DNA from: Blakeslea trispora
Lineage: Eukaryota > Mucoromycota > Mucoromycetes > Mucorales > Choanephoraceae
Direction: 5' to 3'
NCBI GenBank assembly: GCA_025331445.1
Contig: JAIWNE010000029.1
Coordinates: 248,001-312,000, forward strand
Length of the DNA: 64,000 nt
This document shows positions 36,092 through 47,274 of this stretch, piece by piece. The notes under the pieces were generated by a model, which saw only the letters and a program-made list of their open reading frames with translations, had not been told where the DNA came from and ran no database searches. How positions within the stretch are numbered: the first letter of the stretch is position 1; the number at the start of each line of letters is the position of its first letter. Position numbers and translations under genes: made by a program.

Positions 36092-37126
36092 GACCAAGTT
36101 GTATTTCTTTCTTTCATAGTAATCTCTTAATACAGTAATCCCACAAGCACTTTTAAATACTGTGACAAGAATCACATAGGTGGGTTTCTTCAAATTAACT
36201 CTATCGCAAGTGGTTAGTTTATCTCTTCTTCTTATTTGAATAGATGCCATTTACTTGTATTTTGAAGGTATACAGGGTGCAATTGTTTGAATGATGTCTT
36301 GCTTAGTGATCATTATGTTATTTCTAATTTCAGTCAAGATGGCGACTGTTTCATCTGTTGGCTTATCATCATCTGAGAAATAGTCCTTTTTGACTCTTTC
36401 AAAGCAACTGGCTATACGCTCAGTAATAGCAGGACAGATATAATCTAAGGGAACCCATCGCTTAAGATAGATTCAGTCATCTGATTGTTTGTTTGTTTGT
36501 TTGTTGTGGTCTTACAGCACAGTGTCTAATTTTGTTTAATTCTTGTTCTCGTTCCTTGTCTGGTAGTTGTTTCAAGTGATCTAGGATGAGTTGATGAGTC
36601 TTTCTGAACACTATAAAACAAGAAGACTTTGTTCTCTACCCATCAATCGAATCACAAATTCAGTAGGCTTAACATTGATTCTGAAGCGATAAAAGACCAA
36701 GCCACCACAAGCAGCATCAATTGCTTGAAACTTTTTCTCTTTACGCTCTTCCTTTTGTTCTTCTTCCTTTTGTTCTTCTTCCTTTTGTTCTTCTTCCTTT
36801 TGCTCTTCCTCGAAATCAATTTGGTCAATATCTAATTTACCCTCAAACCGTGTCCAAGTAGACTCATGCTCTGGGAAAAGCAATGTAATGTAGTGTTCAA
36901 GGCAATTAGATGCTTGACCGAGGGCACGTGTTTCAGCATTGACAGCGCAGGATATCAATACTCCATTGGCATCGTCTGAGCGCTTTAATAGATGAGAATG
37001 CTTTGTTAACCAACGCTGTTTGAATCGACCTCGTAAGATAGGAATGGTAGCTGTTTCCTTTTTCTGCTTCTTGTTGTTTTCCTCCAGGCTGGATTCATTT
37101 TGTCTCTTTTTGGTTTGATCTGTCAT
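36077..37126 (-). CDS. TAN1: tRNA acetyltransferase adaptor TAN1 (THUMP protein)
   Basis: THUMP-domain protein that presents tRNA Ser/Leu to Kre33/NAT10 for N4-acetylcytidine at position 12. Four exons: 36640-37126, 36516-36610, 36255-36460, 36077-36200, giving 303 aa. Features: basic N-terminus (TDQTKKRQNES), SDDANGVLISCAVNAETRAL (human GFLVTCNMNERKC), an acidic-basic repeat (KEEEQ x4), then CGGLVFYRFRINVKPTEFVI, the THUMP core ILTEIRNNIMITKQDIIQTI, and KVNLKKPTYVILVTVFKSAC, whose human counterpart is KVDLTNPQYTVVVEIIKAVC. Skipping the last intron would give an early stop, so the splice at 36,200 decides the end. The last 15 bp overlap ABZ2 tail to tail. Confidence 0.88.
36751..36810 (-). 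repeat. Four 15-bp units encoding KEEEQ in TAN1
   Basis: Four tandem copies of a 15-bp unit (plus strand CCTTTTGTTCTTCTT), the last slightly diverged, encode a Lys-Glu-Glu-Glu-Gln repeat between the two halves of TAN1. In-frame length change would be tolerated in a linker, so this is a likely polymorphic minisatellite. Confidence 0.8.
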
Positions 37127-38634
37127 TTTCCTATCATCAATAGCAGTAAAGAGAGAGAGAGAAAACACACACAAAAAAATGAAAGAGAGATTCAAATAAT
37201 TAAAATGTGACTTTGGAAAGCAAGAGAGAGAGAGGGGGGGGGGGAGAACAAATGGTGCATAACCAAGTCTCTTTTTTTTTGGGGGGGGGGGGGTTTAAGA
37301 TGCTGTTGACTGTTGTAAGAAGAGATGGCTGCTAATAGCTATCTTTTTTTGTTTTTATTTGATCTACAGTTATTATTAAAAAGAGAAAATGTGTAACATC
37401 TATTACTACCAACATGTTGCTCACAAAGCAATTCCAATACTAGCTCATCTCTTAAGAACCAAGAAAGCCATACTTTTGTTTTGTCCTGCTTACTTTTACC
37501 AGTCATACTTTGCTTGCAGCCCAATACATTCGCTTCCTATACAGAAGGATGATGTGTGTGGGCATCAGAAATAACAATGGGTTAGAATGAAAAGGGGATT
37601 TGTTTCTTTCACTTATAGCCGGTGAAATCAGTGTGTATGTAAAGAGTAGATACCGAACAAAACAAGACAATAAGAAAAAAGGACAAAAGCAAACACTTTG
37701 AGACTAGTTATATAGTGACCATTTGACCCAACCAAAGTAGTATATCAAGACAGATAAAAAGACTCTTTTCATCTATCTTGACTTTGTTATCAACAAATGA
37801 TAGATTGATGTTGCTGTTTCATTATTTGGCACAGTATGGTTTGTTATTGCAGTCATTGAGAGGTATATTCTATTCTGGTTGTCATCTATAGCTTACTGCT
37901 AAACATGGCTCTATTCGAATTCACTCATTCAATACAAACAAATAAATTTTCAAGCTGTTGTTCAAACCAAGAGATGTCTGTGATAACACTGGTCAATTCG
38001 ACTACTTTTAAAACCTCGTTCACCTTTAAAATATCGCTATTGCTGATCTCAAAAGTGTAAGTCTATCGAAAAAAAAAGGTACCTTTTTCGAGATTGTATA
38101 TGTGCACACAATCGAGTCTATTTCTAGAAATGGTGTTTCTTAGGAACTAACTTTTCGAAAAAATAACTCAGTAAATCAGATAATCACATCATCATTAGCA
38201 ATTATTTTTTTTTCCAGCTGTTTCCAGAAATAATCTCAACAACAATAACAATTGAAATCACAAGAACTTATCATGTACTATCAAACTCAAAATCCGAGTG
38301 ATCTTTATTCGAACCGACAAGTCATATGACCTAGTCCGGAATCAGATACTTCTTTAACTATCCTATTCAAACAATACAGAAAAAAAACAGGTTCAAAGCA
38401 ACAGTAATCAATACGTAATGATATCGTCAATGCAAAATGTATTTTCAAAGACCGAATTTCACTTTCTCCCTCCCCTTCCTTCTCTCCAACCTACTCAGAA
38501 ATGCAATAGGTTTGAAACACAGACCTTTTTTTTTTTGAATTTAAAATATATATCAAATGATCTTTATCTTTACGCCTCTTTTTCTTTCTTTTTCTCTCTC
38601 TTTTTTTATCATATTTCAATTAAAATACGCGTTC
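37127..38634. other. Intergenic 1.5 kb with G-runs, promoters of TAN1 and trehalose gene
   Basis: Divergent promoter region without credible coding sequence. The left third has two long G runs. The region near the trehalose gene is A/T- and T/C-rich. I looked for the stress element CCCCT/AGGGG near the trehalose gene start and saw none that was convincing. Confidence 0.5.
37234..37293. repeat. Paired poly-G tracts (G11 and G13)
   Basis: G11 at 37,234-37,244 preceded by (GA)n, and T9 followed by G13 at 37,272-37,293. They are striking in AT-rich DNA. They may be mutation-prone microsatellites or length-uncertain assembly. Confidence 0.7.
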
Positions 38635-41092
38635 ATGGCCTCTGATTCTGATAACAAAAACTTGAGATTGTTGGTAGTTTCCAACAGATTGCCTGTCACA
38701 GTCAACAAAGATCAAAGTACAGGTGAATACAATTTTAAGATGTCTTCTGGTGGTCTTGTTGCTGCCCTGAGTGGTCTCAAGAAGATGATGTCTTTCACTT
38801 GGATTGGTTGGCCAGGTAAGTTTTTTTTATTTATCAAGGCTTTAGAGTATTTAGTAACATGTAATTTTACAAGGTTTGGATGTCCCAACAGAAGATAAGA
38901 AAGTGTTGGAAGAAAGACTGTTGAATGAAACATCCACAATGCCCGTTTTTGTTGATCATGAATTGGCTGACTTGCACTACAATGGTTTCTCTAACAGGTA
39001 AGAAAATTAAAGTGTGTATGAAATCTCCCTTATTTAATGCTGTCCATAGTATTCTCTGGCCTCTTTTCCATTATCATCCAGGAGAAATCTCTTTCAATGA
39101 AGAATGGTGGGAAGGCTATCAAAAGGTGAACCAATTGTTTGCTGAAGCCATTGATAAGATTCTTCAAGATGGTGATCTTGTATGGATTCAAGATTATCAC
39201 TTGATGCTCTTACCTGCCATGTTGAGAAAGCTGACAAAGAAGAACATCAAGATTGGTTGGTTCTTGCATACACCCTTCCCCAGTAGTGAGATCTATAGGT
39301 AAGTGATACACAGTCATGATAAGTGTTGTTTTGTACTCATCATTGTAACCATAGAATTCTTCCGGTCCGTAAAGAAATTCTATTGGGTGTATTGGAAAGT
39401 GATCTTTTAGGTTTCCATACTTATGACTATGCTCGTCACTTCTTATCTTCTTGTACTCGTATCTTGGGTCTATCTACTATGCCCAATGGCGTTGAATTTG
39501 AGGGCCGGTATATTCATGTGGGCACTTTCCCTATCGGTATTGATCCCGAAAAGTTCTCGGATGCCCTCAAGGAAGATAAGATCCAGAACCGTATTCAACA
39601 ACTCAAGAACAGGTTTGGTGATTGTAAGGTGATTGTTGGTGTCGACCGTCTTGATTATATCAAGGGTGTACCTCAAAAGATGCATGCTATGGAAGTCTTT
39701 CTGAGTCAGCATCCTGAATGGGTAGGTAAGGTTGTACTTGTTCAGTTGGCCATCCCTTCACGTGAGGACGTGGAAGAATATCAACAGCTCAGAAGTACCA
39801 TCAATGAGCTGGTGGGTCGTATCAACGGTCAGTATGGTACAGTTGAATTCGTGCCTATTCACTTTATGCATCGCTCTATTCCCTTTGATGAATTGGTCGC
39901 TCTTTATGCTGCTGCTGACGTATGTCTTGTCTCTTCCACACGTGATGGTATGAACCTGGTATCTTACGAATACATCTCTTCTCAACAAGAAAAGCACGGT
40001 GTCTTGATCTTGTCTGAATTTGCTGGTGCTGCTCAATCCTTGAACGGCTCCATCATTGTTAACCCTTGGAACACAGAAGAATTGGCCAATGCGATTCATG
40101 AAGCTGTCACCATGCCAGATGATACCCGTAAAGCAAACCATCAAAAATTATATCGTTATGTTACAAAATACACAGCTGCTTACTGGGGTGTTAGCTTTGT
40201 GAATGAATTAAGACGTGTCAGTGAAGAGTTTGGCCAACGTATGTCTATCCCTCAACTAGACGCTTCCTCTGTTATCTCTAAAGCTAAATCTTCCAACAAA
40301 AAGAAGCTCATCTTGCTTGATTATGATGGTACACTCACAACAACCCACAAGTTGCCTGAATTTGCTAAGCCCTCTCAAACTGTCTTGGGTCACCTCAAGA
40401 CACTCGCTTCTCAACCAGATACCTATGTTTACATTTTGTCAGGCCGTTCTCGTCACCACTTGGACAGCTGGTTTGAATCCACTGGTGCCGGTCTCTCTGC
40501 TGAACATGGTTGTTTCTACAAGCACCCTGCTAGTGTTCGTGATAAAATCAACCCTGTAGCTGCTTCTACTGAAGGCAAGTTGATCAAGGAAGAAGATAAC
40601 AAATGGTACTGTCTTGTAGAGCAAGTCGATCCTAGCTGGAAGGAAACCATTCGTCCTCTCTTCCAACATTATACTGAACGTACACCTGGTTCATTTATTG
40701 AAGAAAAGGAAATCAACTTGACCTGGCATTACAGAAATGCTGATCCTGAATTCGGTTCATGGCAAGCAACTGAATTGCAAGTCAACTTGGAAAAGCTCTT
40801 GAGTCACATGGCTCTCTCTATTGTGCTCGGCAACAAGACACTCGAATTGCGTCCTTCTTCAATTGACAAGTCTACTGCAGTACGTAACATCCTTAAGGAT
40901 TTGGATTTGACTACTGTTGATTTCATCTTGTGTATTGGTGATGGCAAGACAGATGAAGTTGTCTTTTCTGTATTAAACGAAATTCCTCAAGCCATCACAA
41001 GTACTGTCGGTAAAAAACAAACAGAAGCTCAATTCTATATTCCTGATGTGGATCAAGTCAACAGTCTTGTGGATGCTCTTGGTCAAATCTAA
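38635..41092 (+). CDS. Trehalose-6-phosphate synthase/phosphatase fusion (GT20 + HAD)
   Basis: Two-domain trehalose enzyme: UDP-glucose plus glucose-6-phosphate to trehalose-6-phosphate, then dephosphorylation. Four exons: 38635-38815, 38874-38997, 39050-39298, 39355-41092, giving 763 aa. GT20 motifs: SNRLPVT, SSGGLVAAL, FTWIGWPG, LWPLFHYHPGEISFNEEWW, VGVDRLDYIKGVPQK, STRDGMNLVSYEYIS. The usual HDYHL reads QDYHL (WIQDYHLMLLP), replacing the His that contacts substrate in OtsA. Phosphatase HAD motifs: LLDYDGTLT, ILSGRSRHHL, the Lys of SSIDKSTAV, and IGDGKTDEVVF (GDG where GDD is common). It is closest in layout to the yeast Tps2 class but shorter. Synthase activity is uncertain, while the phosphatase looks functional. 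TPS1-like activity may come from another gene. Confidence 0.92.
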
Positions 41093-41327
41093 TCACTAAG
41101 AAATAAACAACACTTCTTTTTTTTTTTATTAACATCTAGAAAAAATTACGTCTAAATAAAAACATATAAAAAAAATAGTCAATCATACCATATTGGAAAA
41201 TAAGCAGTGTATGTTATTTTTACCTTATTATGTTCTTGCTCTTGAAGTTCTTGTTCAACAGTTGAACTACTTTGCTGGTATTCAGTTTGATGTATTCAAG
41301 ATCAAGTATGGAATCATGCTCTTTTTG

Positions 41328-44074
41328 CTAGTAGTAAATAGACAAAGGATGAGTTTTTTCTGTGTCTTTGACATAGGCAAGTGTATACTTTACTTTCTCT
41401 AAAAGATCATCTAGTTTCAGATCTAATTCCAGGATAGGCTTATCTCTGCCCTTATAATGCAAAGATATAATAAACGTGCCTGTCATAGGACACTGGATAG
41501 TCAAGAAAATATTGGCTTTCCGTTGATCGGGTACATCCGATTCCATAATGACGCCATCTTTTTCAAGCTGTTGATGAGAAAACTTAAAGACCCCACTTGA
41601 CTTCTTCTTTAGCCTGTCAGCTGGCTTTTTGAGATAAGACGGGTCTAGATTGGATTCATTCGAGGATTGAGATGAATCTGTTGAAGTGGGCCAAAGTCCA
41701 CCTCGTTTTTGTGTTGGCATCTCTGTGGTCGAGTGGCCGCTTTGGGCTCTTACATTATTGAGATATGTCTTGTAGGTATCCAGTTGACTTTGAAGGTATC
41801 GGTTGTGATCAATGATTGCTTTGTAGACATGAATCAATGACTCCATTTCATTGATTACACGCGTCTTTAGATCACCCAAATGAGATAATTCTAGTTGAAT
41901 CTCTTTGGTCAGTAAGCGATAACCATCCTGTTCTGTCACAACTCCGGCTGTTTCTAATTCAAACAACAAGGCTTGCGCTTTCATGCCTTTGATAGCTATT
42001 TGTGAGTCTTTGGCGGATCCTGCTGCTTCCATGATATGAATCAAATCGAGGTTTCGGATCGTATGAGGTAAAGAGCGCACGATCTGCACAAATGTTGACT
42101 TTGTTTCCATATACAACAAATCGTTTTGAGTGATATTCTCTCCATTTGTGTTCAGTAGACTCTCTTGTTCTTGAGCAATGATTGAGCTGGCTTCCCATCG
42201 ACTCTCTAACATGAGTTGAATGGGACGGTTGTTTTTGCGTGGTATCTGTTCAGGTACATTTGGACCCAAATCATTTAATAATATATGAAGATGATGTGTT
42301 GACTCGGGAGCAAGTTTGTCAAGATGTTTCTTTAGTAAGGCTTGTGTGTTGTATATCTCGTTGGGTGTAATGTTGATACTGAGATCTCTTTTGGATAAAG
42401 CCATGTATTGATCCATTTCAAGCGTATCGTAAAAGTCGCTTACTTCACACAAATCGTTGAGAAACTCATTAATGCGCTGTTTGTTATCAGTAACAAATGA
42501 GTTTGTTGGAATCATATAGGCTTCTTTAGCGTAAGATGGTTTGTTGGCAAGGTTTTGCAACATCTTGGCAATCTAATATTTACATGAGTTTCTTTTCCTC
42601 CCTCCCTCTTTTTCTACAGGCTAAACAAATGGTTCCTTACCAGAGTGAGTGTAGTTCGGACGTTTTGGTCTGGATTGGACTCGATCAGCATGTATGCATT
42701 GGGCGTGACAATAGCAGGATTAATAAAACGCAAAAAGAAGAAGCCACCAATCAAAGAAGAGATTGAACTTTCTGAAGCATCTGGGTATTTACGCTTTGTC
42801 AACGATCTGATCTGTTTACAGACCCATCGAATACCATAAGGCACGTAATCCAACGAGTCAATGATAACTTGCAAGTACTCATTGGCAATAGCAATCAGCT
42901 GTTCCAAACGAGGTTTAATTTTAGCTTGAACTTCTGAGTTTGAAGCTGCAATTTCGGGCGTTACGCTCTTGCAAAAATCAGGTGGGCAAGTGCCATTTTT
43001 TTCCATCTCGGCCACCACTTCATCATAGACCTTATATAAATATAATATAATATAATGAGTTTGCCCAAGAAATTTAGGAATTAAGCTCGCATTTGACTCG
43101 CATTTTAGCTTACCTTTAATGGGTTAATTTGAAGATTCAAATCGCGTTTCTTTTCAAACAATTGGTTTATGTTTTTCGATAGAACAAATTTTAAATAAGA
43201 TTGGCCCGGACCTCTGCGTGTATAAGTGGTAAGCATGCGGGAAACAGGTGTATTGGCTCGCAAAAGTGATCCAAACTCAACCGTAGCTTCAAATTGAGCT
43301 GCCAAAACACTCTATTAATCATGAATTAGCTCCAACAAAGAAAGATAGACACTCGTTAATTTAAAAAAAAAAAAAATAGGTACCTGAAACATGGTTAGCA
43401 GTAAATTTTCTTCACGACTCTCATACTGATTACCATATAAAGTAAACATGACCGTCTGGAGCAGCATGTCAATTTCGGATAAGCTCACTAAACGACAGAG
43501 TGTAGCGATATGTTGAGGTTCCGTTTGAAGTAAAAAGAAGAGATTGCCATAGAGTTGTAGTTTTTTATTATCAAGGCTGGTGCTTGTATCTGAATAATCA
43601 GTATCCTCAAGGGCCCCCATAATGTTCTCGCTTGACTAATGAATAAAATGGTTAGTACACACTTTGTTTCTGTATGTCCTGTCCGAGACATACTTCATCC
43701 AAGGCCATTCGATTCTGAATCAACAGGGCAATACGTGAATCCAGGACTCGAACGTCCCTTTCTAACAAAAAGTTGTTTTTTGATTCCTTTGAGATCTTTG
43801 TCTTCAAGTCACGCAACCGTTTTTGTGCTAATGTACAACATCAATATTACTAAAACGAATTGACAGATATAACATTCAATATACCCAAAGCCAATTCATC
43901 TTCAACTTCGCTATCCTCTTCTGCTGCCATTGCGTAAAATAATGAGACTGAATATTGTTGGGAGACTCGGTGTTGCTGCATTGACCGTCTTCTGATATTG
44001 GCTGCTGCTGCAGTCACAGCTCTACGAACTATACTGTCGCTTCTGATCTCGGCAGAGCCAACCTGAGTGCTCAT
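41328..44074 (-). CDS. gap1: Ras GTPase-activating protein, Gap1/Sar1 type (IQGAP-related)
   Basis: Negative regulator of Ras. Six exons: 43885-44074, 43694-43827, 43384-43635, 43114-43311, 42641-43030, 41328-42572, giving 802 aa (S. pombe Gap1 is 766). The GAP domain has the arginine-finger segment [20 protein letters not shown], the [12 protein letters not shown] helix and the structural [12 protein letters not shown] motif. The C-terminal half is a RasGAP_C region shared with IQGAPs ([20 protein letters not shown] near the end). There is no calponin-homology or IQ region, which separates it from true IQGAP/Rng2. The finger Arg is present, so GAP activity is expected. It converges with the trehalose gene (235 bp gap). 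Confidence 0.92.
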
Positions 44075-44500
44075 CTTTGGTATAAGTAAAGTAAGAAAGA
44101 AACAAAGATAAAATAAAAGGAGTGGAAAAAAAAAGTGAGAGTGAAGGTACTGAGGAAGAAGAAAAACAAAAATGAAAAAAGATTAAAAAAGCAGCAGAAA
44201 TTACATTTATAACAAGGAAAATAAACTATTGTATTATAATATAAGCAGTTCATTGTTATTTTTATTTGAAACTCATAAACACGTTTTTTTTCCCATTGAT
44301 TTAGTTGTAAAAACATAGCTTCTTTTGATCTCTCTTTTCCCCCCTCCCCTCACTCTCTCCATTTACCTAATCTCAAACAATGAAATATATACATGTTTTC
44401 CCTATATCCTTCTTTTTTTTTTTCGGGAAAAGACAATAAAAAAATAAGTGCAAATTCTGGTGAAGATTGTTTATTGGTTGATCTATAGATGTCTGGACAT
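44075..44500. other. RasGAP promoter and RPL8 3' flank
   Basis: 426 bp between two minus-strand genes. A/T-rich with no coding signal. A CT-rich stretch near 44,320-44,360 is probably UTR. Confidence 0.45.
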
Positions 44501-45495
44501 TTATTGACGGGCAGCAATTTCCTTAGCGGCAAGGGCAGCACGCTTAGCCATCTTGGCGTTGGACTTGGGACCCATGATACCACCACCCCAGTGACGACGG
44601 ACTTCTTCCCACTTGGAGGTGAAGTTGGTGTTGACAGCAGAGACAACGGTGGCCAATTCAGCCTTATCGGCTTCAGAGACTTCGGTCAAAGCAAGGGCAG
44701 TAGCGGTCTTCTTGTGAACAAGAGTACCGAGACGAGCCTTACCCTTAACGATACAGTAAGGGACACCCATCTTACGACAGAGAGCGGGCAACCAGATGAC
44801 CATTTCAATGGGGTCAACATCATCGGCAATGACAACGAATTGAGCCTTCTTGGCTTCGATCAAAGCGGTGATGTGGTTGATACCGTACTTGATGACAACA
44901 GGCTTGTCAGTCTTGGCAACTTCCTTCTTTTCGGCCTTGGCAGCAGCGGCGGCACGGAGACGATCACGCTTTTCAGTCTTGGATTCAGGTCTGTACTTGT
45001 GCAACAACTTGAAGACTTGAGTGGCAGTGTTCTTGTCCAAAACGTGAGTGAATTGGTTCAAAGCAGGAGGAACCTTAAGACGTTGGTAGAGGATCTTCTT
45101 TTGACGTTGAAGACGAACATAGTGGGGCCACTTGACGAAACGAGAGACATCACGCTTGGGTTGAATGTCTTGACCGACACCAAAGTTCTTGGGGGTCTTT
45201 TCAATCAAAGGGTTGGCAGTAGCCTTGGTGGTTTGCTTACCCTTGATGGGGTAGGGAGCAGGAGCAACCTTCTTACCGGTGGACTTCTTGGCGGGAGCCT
45301 ACATTAAAAAAAATGGTTGAGTTGGTGATCTTTGATTGAATCTAGTGAACAAGAGATTGCATAGTAATGTCAACAGGATGTCTGGCTTCGATTTTATTCG
45401 GGTGCATTGGTAGTCCATCCATTCATCTATCCATCCATCCGTTTGACAATACTTTCGTCTCTTGCTGATGGACATGCGGATTCAATACATACCAT
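44501..45495 (-). CDS. RPL8: 60S ribosomal protein L8/L7a (eL8)
   Basis: Large-subunit ribosomal protein of the L7Ae superfamily. Two exons: the coding part of exon 1 is just the ATG (45,493-45,495), then a 194-nt intron, and exon 2 runs 44501-45298. 266 aa (yeast Rpl8 256). The sequence continues [17 protein letters not shown], then [20 protein letters not shown] and the RNA-binding L7Ae core [52 protein letters not shown]. The tail is basic and alanine-rich. Strong codon bias fits high expression. An intron directly behind the initiator codon is a known ribosomal-protein gene pattern and here carries a GATG repeat like that in RPS3 intron 1. Confidence 0.97.
45414..45440. repeat. CATC/GATG repeat in RPL8 intron 1
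   Basis: Plus strand TCCATCCATTCATCTATCC then ATCCATCC; it is (GATG)n-like in the RPL8 sense and matches the tract in RPS3 intron 1. Confidence 0.65.
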
Positions 45496-47274
45496 TTTAA
45501 TAACGGATGCACGAAAAAGAGGGGGATCCTATGTTATGAGCTTCATCTATTCTTGTGTACCTACTTTCCACCACTCTTTCCCTCCTCTCACTTCTTCCCT
45601 CTCCGCTGGTTGTACTGGGTTATCTCGCATAAGTCCGATCCTCGATTTTCAAGGCATGCTTTCTTACTCCGATTTCTTTTTTCGAAGAGAGAGATAAAGA
45701 TGAAGGGCTGGATCAAGGTTTTATGACAGGAAAGATGGCAATCAGCTAGCCCAAATAAAACATCCTCTTAATTGAAATGACTATAGCATTTTATTTAATA
45801 TACAGTCAATGAATTTTAAAGAGAGGGAGGAAGATGAAATTACTAAAAACATCAAAATTTGCAATGGAGAAATCTTTATGTTCCTCACACATCATTACTT
45901 CTTGCATCTTTCGGTCATTGCTTTTTACCTAGCAGCGTAAGTCAAAGAATACCTTAAAGTAGTCGCTTCATTTAAAAGTGTTCGTATTCTTGAGAAATAC
46001 ACTCTTGTATTGCATAACATATTAGCGCTTGAGACGATTTTCAAGTCAAAGGATTGCACTCTTAGATTGAGGATACTCTTATATCAAACACTCTTAAATC
46101 GAGCGACTACTTTATGGTTCTTCTAAACCTCTATAATTGTCACTCTACTAGAACATATCAGTAGCTTTATTTAGAGTCTAAATGATTACTTGGAAGCAAT
46201 CAAAGAAAGCTGTGCTTGTAACTGAAAAGTACAAAATCAATTTGAAGGAATTGTTTCGAGTGTGAATGGGTATTGGAAATGAACAAAAGACAGAATATGC
46301 GATGGTGCCCCTTTTCCTTCCTTACAGAGAGAATGCTCAATTCCCCTAGAACCCAGATAAAAAGTATCTATTAATCGTCTATAGCCTCCAAGGAGACAGA
46401 TAGTAGGTCCCTGTTGATTTGTGATTGCATTTTTCTTTTGATTTCGCTTCAACTCATTGAATTCCAGAAATAGTGTATTTTCTTTACTAAAAAGGATATA
46501 ATCAATTCTAGCTCTTTTTTTTTATTTTTAAGTCTGAAAGATATTGTGCGCTCATGTTTTGAATTATGCTACATGTTTGTCACTGTCAGTCAGGTGAATG
46601 GTTTTCTGATAAGAGATTTTAGCAATTGTATTGTCAATTTTACACACCAACTGTTATTCTCACCAATCCTTCTTCTTCTTTTGTTAACAGATGCCGCACA
46701 GAAATCAGCAGCTGCATGAACAGGGCGGCTGAAAGATTATAGTCAAAAACCAGAAATATTTGTAATTGACCTAATGCAACTAAGGAACTAAACCAATCAG
46801 TGTCTACGTATATCACAGATCATCTTATCTATGGACGTGTGTGAAAATAGCAAATAACTTCTTTTTTCTTTTTGTTTGTTTGTGACGGGGAATCTCTTTT
46901 TTTTTACTAGTGAAACGAAGAGAAAAAAGCTGATGGAATGGCTAGAAATGTCGGTGCTTATTAATTGACAGGTTATCCAAGGGCGAGAGGCTATTTGCTC
47001 CACCCCCCACATTTACCATATACAGAACCATGACGTGAAACCTTTTTTTTGTGTGGATATCCAAACATGGACACACACACATACACACAGCGATATATCT
47101 ATATTTGTGCTTATGTGTGCCACTTATCCTCTTTCCCCCTTTTTTGTTTTCACCAGCAAAAAAAAAAACTTTCTTCACTTTTCTTTTCTCTTTCTTTTTT
47201 TTTTTCTCTTTCTTTTTTTTTTTCTTTTTCCTTTTTTATTTCTTTTTACATCTAATTTTTTCTTATATTATTTC
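45496..47274. other. Intergenic 1.8 kb, RPL8 promoter and zinc-cluster gene leader
   Basis: Divergent region. No gene recognised. A 71-codon minus frame (46,237-46,452, no ATG) includes QQGPTICLLGGYRRLIDTFY, a protein-like run of unknown origin. The final 130 bp is a nearly pure T/C tract, the leader of the zinc-cluster gene. Confidence 0.4.

Noticed and set aside
36244..36254. TAN1 ending at the in-frame stop just after exon 3 (SKYK then TAA)
   Set aside because: The GTAAAT donor there joins to an exon encoding the conserved C-terminus (KVNLKKPTYVILV), matching THUMPD1.
43735..43765. tRNA T-loop-like string on the minus strand (GGACGTTCGAGTCC)
   Set aside because: Lies inside a conserved RasGAP exon ([10 protein letters not shown]) and no other tRNA arms surround it.
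44489..45307. 272-codon plus-strand open frame over RPL8
   Set aside because: Exact antisense of a highly codon-biased ribosomal protein gene; strong bias suppresses antisense stops.
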